39,066 nt of DNA from Methanobrevibacter thaueri (GTDB lineage Archaea > Methanobacteriota > Methanobacteria > Methanobacteriales > Methanobacteriaceae), in assembly GCF_015062915.1 (NCBI RefSeq), contig NZ_SUTJ01000013.1, positions 1 to 39,066 of the forward strand, written 5' to 3'. The notes beneath the pieces were generated by a model. That model was not told the DNA's origin and ran no database searches. It was given only the letters and a program-made list of their open reading frames with translations. The translations under genes and the position numbers were made by a program. Numbering within the stretch: position 1 is the stretch's first letter; each line of letters opens with the position of its first letter. This document shows positions 34,386 to 39,066 of this stretch, piece by piece.

Positions 34386-34552
34386 AAATGAAACATTCAT
34401 TTGAAACAATTGCAATTCCAATGCATGTTTTAAATAAATTACATCAATCCATTTTAGATTAAAAGAACTGTGATTGAAAATCACATTTACATTGTGAAAA
34501 CAATGTTTATTTCACCTTGAAATTAATAATGCAAGAACATCAATATTGCATT
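34386..34552. other. Structured non-coding segment with four inverted repeats
   Basis: The spacer 34099-34620 contains no ORF with an SD. In it, four stem-forming units follow one another: an imperfect 13-bp pair (34391-34403 with 34418-34430); TGTGATT/AATCACA (34469-34485); ACATTGT/ACAATGT (34489-34506); and AATGCAA/TTGCATT (34528-34552). The last three are perfect 7-bp stems only 3 and 21 nt apart. The segment ends about 25 bp before the TATA-like element of the TPR genes. It may be an unannotated RNA or an operator cluster. Confidence 0.4.
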
Positions 34553-34620
34553 TACTAGGTACATAGATTTAAAAGCCAATAATTAAATATTGAGTAATCA
34601 CCAAAGAGCAGGTGAAAAAT

Positions 34621-34911
34621 ATGCAATCTACAATCAATATTGACATTGAAAATATTATTCGAATGAGGGAGATAGCCGAAATATACAACATAACAAATCA
34701 GACACACAAATCTAAAAGATACCACAAAATCATCATTCGAATTTGCGACAAACACCCAAAAAACGAGGAGATGCTGACTTTTAAAATCCAATCCCTCAAT
34801 TACTTAAACAAAACCTACAAGTCCCTTGAGACTACAAACCGTTTGCTTAATCTGAACCCATATAACCTCAATGCATTGGTAAACATTGCAAGGCATATAA
34901 AGGAGGAATGA
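34621..34911 (+). CDS. Small TPR-like protein
   Basis: A 96-residue helical protein with TPR-like helices: MREIAEIYNITNQTHKSKRYH, then EEMLTFKIQSLNYLNKTYKS and LETTNRLLNLNPYNLNALVN, the last showing the NPYN turn of TPR units. About two repeats; likely a protein-binding partner. The ATG at 34621 is preceded by AGGTGA; the GTG at 34612 belongs to the SD. It is followed after 1 nt by the larger TPR gene, so the two look like one translational unit and perhaps an ancestral single gene. Confidence 0.72.
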   Translation: MQSTINIDIENIIRMREIAEIYNITNQTHKSKRYHKIIIRICDKHPKNEEMLTFKIQSLNYLNKTYKSLETTNRLLNLNPYNLNALVNIARHIKEE

Positions 34912-34912
34912 A

Positions 34913-35815
34913 ATGTTTTTTAAAGACAAAATGGAAAAGCTACTGGAAAAAGCGGGAAAAGAAGTGAAAAACCAGCAATACGCAAAGGCAAGAAACACCT
35001 ACCTCGAGTGCCTTGCAATAAAACCCAATGACATAAGAATCCTCAACAACCTTGCACAATTATCCGATATGCTTGGAGACACAGACAAGGCAAGGGGATA
35101 TAATGAGATAGTGCTTAAGGAATGTGACGAACAATTAAAATATGAAAAGACAGAGCAGCTCTTGATTTTAAAATCAAATGCACTTGTTTCCTTGAAAAGA
35201 AACGATGATGCGATAAGAGTGATTGATGATCTTCTTGAAATATCCCCCGACCATCCACTGGGACTGTTCCATAAGGCACAGTATTTCGAACTGAAAGAGG
35301 AGTACGGGAAATCATTAGAATACATCAACCGTGTCTTGAAGGAAGACTGCACCAACATTCCCGCACTGCTTTCAAAAGGGAGAGTTTTTTGCAGGATGAA
35401 TGACTTTAAAAGAGCTGAAAACTGCTATAACTTCGTCTTTAAGATCGAGACTAAAAACAAGGCTGCAATCAATTTAAAGTCAGCATTGATTAAAAGACAA
35501 ATGAATGTCACCACAACTCCCCATGACCTAATGCTTGAAGCAATAGAATCATGGGACGACAATGATTTTAAAACTGCTGAAAGCAATTTTAAAAAGGCAT
35601 TGGAAATGGATTCAGGTTACGATGAAATCTGGTTTGCACAGGGAGAACTATTCATTAGAATGGGAAAAATTGCTGATGCAATAAACTCATTCGACAAGGC
35701 GTTTGAACTAAATCCCCTGAGCGGAGGAATTTCCAAGAAAAAAGAGTTTTATAAATTGTTAAATAGAATGTTAAAAATAAATAAGTTTTTAGGTTATGAA
35801 AAAAAGAGTGATTAG
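34913..35815 (+). CDS. TPR repeat protein
   Basis: A 300-residue protein built of about six tetratricopeptide repeats. Examples are KEVKNQQYAKARNTYLECLA with IKPNDIRILNNLAQL; LLEISPDHPLGLFHKAQYF; DFKRAENCYNFVFKIET; DFKTAESNFKKALEMDSGYD; and IADAINSFDKAFELNPLSG. The N-terminus is amphipathic (FFKDKMEKLLEKAG), with no signal peptide or TM segment, so it is cytosolic and a scaffold by inference. GGAGG is positioned 7 nt before the ATG, in the 3' end of the preceding TPR gene. The stop lies in the loop of a bidirectional hairpin shared with the convergent thioesterase gene. Confidence 0.85.
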   Translation: MFFKDKMEKLLEKAGKEVKNQQYAKARNTYLECLAIKPNDIRILNNLAQLSDMLGDTDKARGYNEIVLKECDEQLKYEKTEQLLILKSNALVSLKRNDDAIRVIDDLLEISPDHPLGLFHKAQYFELKEEYGKSLEYINRVLKEDCTNIPALLSKGRVFCRMNDFKRAENCYNFVFKIETKNKAAINLKSALIKRQMNVTTTPHDLMLEAIESWDDNDFKTAESNFKKALEMDSGYDEIWFAQGELFIRMGKIADAINSFDKAFELNPLSGGISKKKEFYKLLNRMLKINKFLGYEKKSD

Positions 35816-35823
35816 ACTCTTTT
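35802..35823. terminator. Shared hairpin between convergent TPR and thioesterase genes
   Basis: AAAAGAGT (35802-35809) pairs with ACTCTTTT (35816-35823). The TPR gene TAG (35813-35815) is in the loop and the thioesterase TGA (35823-35825) touches the other arm. On minus a T-run follows; on plus the T-tract is weak. Confidence 0.65.
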
Positions 35824-36221
35824 CATAATTTAAAACCTGTTCCGATAAATTGAGCAACGTCACGTCCAGTGTCATCTGAAATGTCAACATTAACGATGCT
35901 GGAAGTCCTGCCACTTTTACGGCATGTTGCCTTAGCAATCAATTTATCACCTTTTGGAGCAGACAGGTAATGAATATCGACCTGTTGAGCAACAGTCAAT
36001 TGATGAATTTGATTGGACAATACTGCAAATGCAAAATCAGCCAATGTGAAAATTACACCGCCCATCACTCCACCGTAAGCGTTTTTATGATTATCAGTCA
36101 ATTCCAAAGAGCATATTGCTTCGTCTTCTGTTATCTCATCCAATGTTACTCCAGTCATTACTGCAAATTTGTCCTTGTAAAAAAATTCTCTTGCACTTTC
36201 CAATGATTCAAAATTAGCCAT
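35823..36221 (-). CDS. PaaI-type hotdog-fold thioesterase
   Basis: A 132-residue hotdog-fold protein of the PaaI/YbgC-like acyl-CoA thioesterase group. The family signature DNHKNAYGGVMGGVIFTLAD (about 43-62) contains the HxxxxG/GG active-site region and the helix-capping Asp. The C-terminal strands read VDIHYLSAPKGDKLIAKA and RTSSIVNVDISDDTG. Length is normal. Acyl-CoA hydrolysis is the expected activity; the acyl group is unknown. AGGTTGAT precedes the ATG. Monocistronic, convergent with the TPR gene. Confidence 0.9.
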   Translation of the reverse strand: MANFESLESAREFFYKDKFAVMTGVTLDEITEDEAICSLELTDNHKNAYGGVMGGVIFTLADFAFAVLSNQIHQLTVAQQVDIHYLSAPKGDKLIAKATCRKSGRTSSIVNVDISDDTGRDVAQFIGTGFKL

Positions 36222-36323
36222 TATATCAACCTAATTAAATAATTGTAATTCATTGATAATAAATTATTCTAAAAAAATAGCGGAACATTCATAAAATTAT
36301 TGTGAAAAATAAAAAAAGAGAAA

Positions 36324-36446
36324 TTATTTGTTTTTGCAACATCCGAAAAAGAAGTTCTTAACCTTCATTTTTTTGGAATTAGCATCTTTTTTACGTTTCT
36401 CTTCCCTTTCATGCATGTTTCTTCTAGCTTCAGCCATATTACTCAT
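36324..36446 (-). CDS. 40-aa basic protein with a C-terminal Cys-Cys pair
   Basis: A short gene with an excellent SD: AAGGTGG 5 nt from ATG 36446, and a TATA-like AAATATAATA further upstream. The product is a very charged helix, MSNMAEARRNMHEREEKRKK, followed by KKMKVKNFFFGCCKNK with adjacent cysteines in an aromatic/Gly context. No family recognised. The ending FFFGCC resembles a lipidated or metal-binding tail, but this is only an impression. It stands alone between the thioesterase and hydrolase genes. Confidence 0.6.
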   Translation of the reverse strand: MSNMAEARRNMHEREEKRKKDANSKKMKVKNFFFGCCKNK

Positions 36447-36514
36447 AAGTACCACCTTTTTAAATTTATGTTTAATATTATATTTTTAGGAGTACTTAAA
36501 TTTTTTCCATGTCA

Positions 36515-37342
36515 CTAAAAATTATTTATGAAATCCTTTATTGCACAGGCCACTTCATGAGGCATTTGTCTCCATATTGCATGAGTAGTGTTTGAAAAAT
36601 CATTTTCTAGAACAAAATCGCTTTTTACATGATTTCTAAGATAATCAACTGCATCCATGGAGTATAATGGATAATCAGGCATGATATACATGAAGGGAAC
36701 AGTGATTTTGTCAATTGCCGGGCGTTGGTCTGACCTGAAAAGGGAATACCAGAAACTTGCCATTGTAAAAGCATCTGTTGCTTTACCATACTGTTTAATC
36801 AATTCATATTCCTCTTCTTTTGTAATGCTAGAAAGTCTTGGATCCATGATGTTTTTAGTAATGTAATATGCAGCATATCCAACATCATCAAATATGCGGT
36901 CAAAATCCTCCATGAAATCCTCATCACTCCATTTGCCTTGTGCAATGCCTCCTTTCCAACCGTCATTGCGCATATATGGTGACATGTCTGAAGCGACAAT
37001 TCTTTTAAGCTTGTCGCAACCGAATTGATCAACATAACTGTAGATTGTGGCAGCACCCATTGAATGGCCAATCAAAGTAACGTCATCCAAATCCAAAGAT
37101 TCAATGATGTCATTCAGGTCCTGTCCCAATCGTTTCACATTCATATGGCCGGTGGCCCTATCAGAATCACCATGACCACGCTGGTCATACAATATGACTT
37201 GATAATCATCACGAAATTCATTATAAAAATCAAAATTCACATTATGGGATGAATTTAATCCATGACAAAAGATTAATGTCTCGCCTTCGCCATGCTTCTC
37301 ATAAAATAAGTTGATGTTGTCGGTTGTAGTTAAATAAGACAT
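36515..37342 (-). CDS. Alpha/beta hydrolase
   Basis: A 275-residue alpha/beta-hydrolase-fold protein. The oxyanion-hole region is FCHGLNSSHN (25-34), followed by LYDQRGHGDSD (51-61). The nucleophile elbow is GHSMGA with Ser94, and the C-terminal catalytic His is probably His254 in TTHAIWRQ. Cap-domain helices lie in the middle (about 125-205). It could be an esterase, lipase or C-C hydrolase; substrate not deducible. GGAG lies a few nt before the ATG. The region 37343-37473 holds only its leader and the terminator of the next minus-strand gene. Confidence 0.9.
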   Translation of the reverse strand: MSYLTTTDNINLFYEKHGEGETLIFCHGLNSSHNVNFDFYNEFRDDYQVILYDQRGHGDSDRATGHMNVKRLGQDLNDIIESLDLDDVTLIGHSMGAATIYSYVDQFGCDKLKRIVASDMSPYMRNDGWKGGIAQGKWSDEDFMEDFDRIFDDVGYAAYYITKNIMDPRLSSITKEEEYELIKQYGKATDAFTMASFWYSLFRSDQRPAIDKITVPFMYIMPDYPLYSMDAVDYLRNHVKSDFVLENDFSNTTHAIWRQMPHEVACAIKDFINNF

Positions 37343-37384
37343 ATTATAATCTCCTTACACAGGAGATAATTTATTATTTATTAA

Positions 37385-37445
37385 AAAAATAGTTTTGGAT
37401 AAAAAAAAGAAAAGAGAAACAAGGAAATCTATACGATTCCTTGTG
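37385..37445 (-). terminator. Terminator of the DUF4143 gene, containing a 29-nt repeated hairpin
   Basis: Positions 37417-37445 are identical to 39031-39059. The segment contains CAAGGAA...TTCCTTG arms (one bulged base, loop TATAC) and is followed on minus by a T-rich tract (about 37385-37416). Confidence 0.7.
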
Positions 37446-37473
37446 AGGGAAACGAGTGAAACCGCCCTACTTT

Positions 37474-38694
37474 CTAAATTTCATCATCCAATAAGAAGTC
37501 AATAATGTTTTTATGTTTGATTCCATCCTGAGACATGTCAAACTCATCCATGCTTAAAACATAAGCGTCATACTTATCCGGAACATCCATTAATGGTGAA
37601 AATTCTCTTTCTATTGTTTCAGGTGACGACAGGAGGTATGCTACCTGAACGTATAATCTCCTGTCATGCATTTCACAGACAAAATCGATTTCCTTATTGC
37701 GTATCTTTCCGATTTTTACAGAATAGCCCCTTCTCACCAATTCGTTGAAAACAACATTTTCCAAAATCCTTCCCAACCAGTTCTTGTTGTTGTCAACCAA
37801 TGCATGGTGGAAACCTTGATCTGTCAAGTAATATTTCTCTTCGGTTTTCAGTATTTTCTTGCCTAAAATATCCTGGCGCCTTGCCCTTTTGCAGAATAGG
37901 GAGTCTTTAAGATAATCCGTGAAATTTGATATGGTATTACGTGTTGTTCTTTTGTTTTCACTTTTCAGATAGTTTGTAATGCTTGTTTTGGAGAATGTTT
38001 GTCCGGTGGAATTCATAAGGTAATGTGAAAATCGCTTAAACAAGTCAATTTCATTTATTGTGTATCTTGAAAGAATATCATGAACAATTATTGAGTCGTA
38101 AATGTCTTGAAGAGCATTGACTTTTGTATCGTCATCTCTTATTGGAAGCAAACCAGGCATCCCTCCGAATAGGAGATACTGATTGAAATGTTCTTTTATT
38201 GATTCATTGTTTAATTCCTCATTGTCTATTTCCCGGCGGTATTGCAATACCTCTTTAAATGAAAATGGATACAGATTGATTTTAATGTATCTTCCGGCAA
38301 GTAAAGTTGCAAGCTCGTTTGACAATAGCTTTGAATTGGATCCTGTAATGTAAATGTCACAATCAAATGAAGCCCTATAGGAATTGATGGATTTTTCCCA
38401 TGATTCAACCTGTTGGATTTCATCAAAAAGAAGATATATCTTGCCTTCAAGATTTTTGGTTAGATTCAATACGGTTTCATCCAACTGTTCGGATGTGAAA
38501 ATATTTTTGTATTCAACCAATTCAAAGGAAATATAGATTATGTTTTGCTTATTGATCCCTTGATTTTGGAGCTCATCCATGATGCTTTTCAGTAAAGATG
38601 TTTTTCCACACCTGCGCAATCCAACAATCACTTTTATAAAATCCGTACCCATAATTTTGCGGATCTGGTCAAGATACATTTCCCTTTTAATCAT
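37474..38694 (-). CDS. AAA_14/DUF4143 family ATPase
   Basis: A 406-residue protein. The N-terminal AAA+ domain has Walker A GLRRCGKTS (about 25-33), Walker B IYLLFDEIQQVESWE (about 86-100) and the sensor-like ITGSNSKLLSNELATLLAGRY. The C-terminal DUF4143 domain has LLFGGMPGLL, LGRILENVVFNELVRRGY and EIDFVCEMHDRRLYVQVAYLLS, whose E/D...QVA pattern recalls PD-(D/E)xK nucleases. Such genes are abundant, variable accessory ATPases in methanogens; their function is unknown. AAGGTGG is 6 nt before the ATG. Upstream is a regular array of palindromes, and downstream a 29-nt hairpin repeat, both suggesting a self-contained accessory unit. Confidence 0.92.
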   Translation of the reverse strand: MIKREMYLDQIRKIMGTDFIKVIVGLRRCGKTSLLKSIMDELQNQGINKQNIIYISFELVEYKNIFTSEQLDETVLNLTKNLEGKIYLLFDEIQQVESWEKSINSYRASFDCDIYITGSNSKLLSNELATLLAGRYIKINLYPFSFKEVLQYRREIDNEELNNESIKEHFNQYLLFGGMPGLLPIRDDDTKVNALQDIYDSIIVHDILSRYTINEIDLFKRFSHYLMNSTGQTFSKTSITNYLKSENKRTTRNTISNFTDYLKDSLFCKRARRQDILGKKILKTEEKYYLTDQGFHHALVDNNKNWLGRILENVVFNELVRRGYSVKIGKIRNKEIDFVCEMHDRRLYVQVAYLLSSPETIEREFSPLMDVPDKYDAYVLSMDEFDMSQDGIKHKNIIDFLLDDEI

Positions 38695-38708
38695 TTTATT
38701 CCACCTTG

Positions 38709-38851
38709 AATGATTTTTCTATATGAATATTATACTACTGTAGTATATAATGCTTTCTATAGAAAGCATTGTTAATTTTTAAATAAAGAATGATTTCTAT
38801 ATAAATCATTATAGTGAAAATTAATTAAGAATGCTTTGTATAAAAATCACT
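38709..38851 (-). promoter_or_regulatory. Palindromic iteron array over the DUF4143 promoter
   Basis: Four related 22-23-nt motifs of the form AATGmTTTCTATA...AAkCATT begin at 38709, 38749, 38789 and 38830, a period of 40-41 bp. The copy at 38749-38770 is a perfect 22-bp palindrome; that at 38789-38810 has one mismatched pair; the outer copies are decayed. Between the first two is another perfect palindrome, TATACTACTGTAGTATA (38731-38747), which overlaps the minus-strand TATA (about 38740-38750). Confidence 0.75.
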
Positions 38852-39030
38852 ATTGAATACAACATTCAAATAAATCATATATACTAAAAAATATTAAAAA
38901 TTTCGGAAGTGCGACTTTGCACAAAAACACGCCCCAAATTAACTTAACAAATAAGTTTGAATTAAATGAAAATAACTAAAAATAGTTTAAATAATAAATA
39001 AGAGTTTAATAACTTAAAAAAAGAAGAAAT
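38852..39030. other. AT-rich spacer with a G/C-richer non-coding island
   Basis: No gene is supported. A G/C-richer island at 38903-38935 (GGAAGTGCGACTTTGCACAA, 38905-38924) stands out from very AT-rich flanks and matches 16 of 20 bases of 34169-34188. Confidence 0.35.
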
Positions 39031-39059
39031 AAACAAGGAAATCTATACGATTCCTTGTG
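39031..39059 (-). repeat. Second copy of the 29-nt hairpin repeat, at the right edge
   Basis: Identical over 29 nt to 37417-37445. On minus it is followed by a T-rich stretch (about 39014-39030), so it probably terminates a minus-strand gene lying beyond the window. Confidence 0.7.
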
Positions 39060-39066
39060 CGAGAAT

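Noticed and set aside
37417..39066. CRISPR array based on the 29-nt repeat
   Set aside because: Only two copies 1.6 kb apart with a gene between them, and each is followed by a T-tract; this fits repeated terminators, not repeat-spacer structure.

Overview
The window is AT-rich archaeal DNA, most likely from a Methanobrevibacter-like member of the Methanobacteriales. The evidence is an MtrA-type corrinoid protein, a CfbE-type coenzyme F430 synthetase, archaeal aIF5A with pyruvoyl arginine decarboxylase, a giant beta-helix/Ig-like adhesin-like protein, TATA-type promoters and strong Shine-Dalgarno sequences (GGAGG, AGGTGAT). I saw no rRNA, tRNA, CRISPR array, insertion sequence or integrase.

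Layout. 1-7202: 3' part of a very large surface adhesin-like gene that is open at the left edge. 7.5-12.8 kb: small heat-shock protein, SIS-domain isomerase, DUF447 flavoprotein, then a minus-strand pair of TIGR00300/ornithine-cyclodeaminase-type enzyme and adenine deaminase. 12.9-17.3 kb: a compact six-gene minus-strand operon of unknown function (secreted protein, two-TM protein, unknown cytosolic protein, zinc-ribbon/SHOCT protein, zinc-ribbon membrane protein, four-zinc-ribbon protein). It faces a divergent winged-helix regulator across a palindrome-rich promoter. 17.4-19.3 kb: a purine-type NCS2 permease with a palindrome at its predicted transcription start, and a 44-aa small gene. 19.3-21.6 kb: agmatinase, aIF5A and arginine decarboxylase, which together make a polyamine/hypusination island. 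21.6-27.5 kb: NADP phosphatase/NAD kinase, F430 synthetase, hemC, a Gfo/Idh/MocA dehydrogenase and a GfcR-type regulator. 27.6-31.2 kb: a HIRAN protein and an ARPP-1-type protein, tail-to-tail with an HsdM-like protein whose catalytic motif is destroyed and a half-size HsdS. 31.2-36.5 kb: conserved unknowns, MtrA-like corrinoid protein, nitroreductase, cupin, two TPR genes, thioesterase, and a 40-aa Cys-Cys protein. 36.5-39.07 kb: alpha/beta hydrolase and an AAA_14/DUF4143 ATPase with a 40-bp-period palindromic array upstream. A 29-nt hairpin repeat lies downstream of this gene and again at the right edge.

How they fit together. pdaD, speB and aIF5A connect arginine to agmatine, putrescine and the modified lysine of aIF5A. 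hemC and cfbE are the early tetrapyrrole step and the last F430 step. Adenine deaminase and the purine permease suggest purine salvage. The best candidates for something undescribed are the zinc-ribbon/SHOCT operon with its regulator, the catalytically degenerate HsdM/half-HsdS pair facing HIRAN/ARPP-1, and the palindromic iterons before the DUF4143 ATPase. A recurrent architectural feature is a terminator-like hairpin whose loop or arm contains the stop codon.
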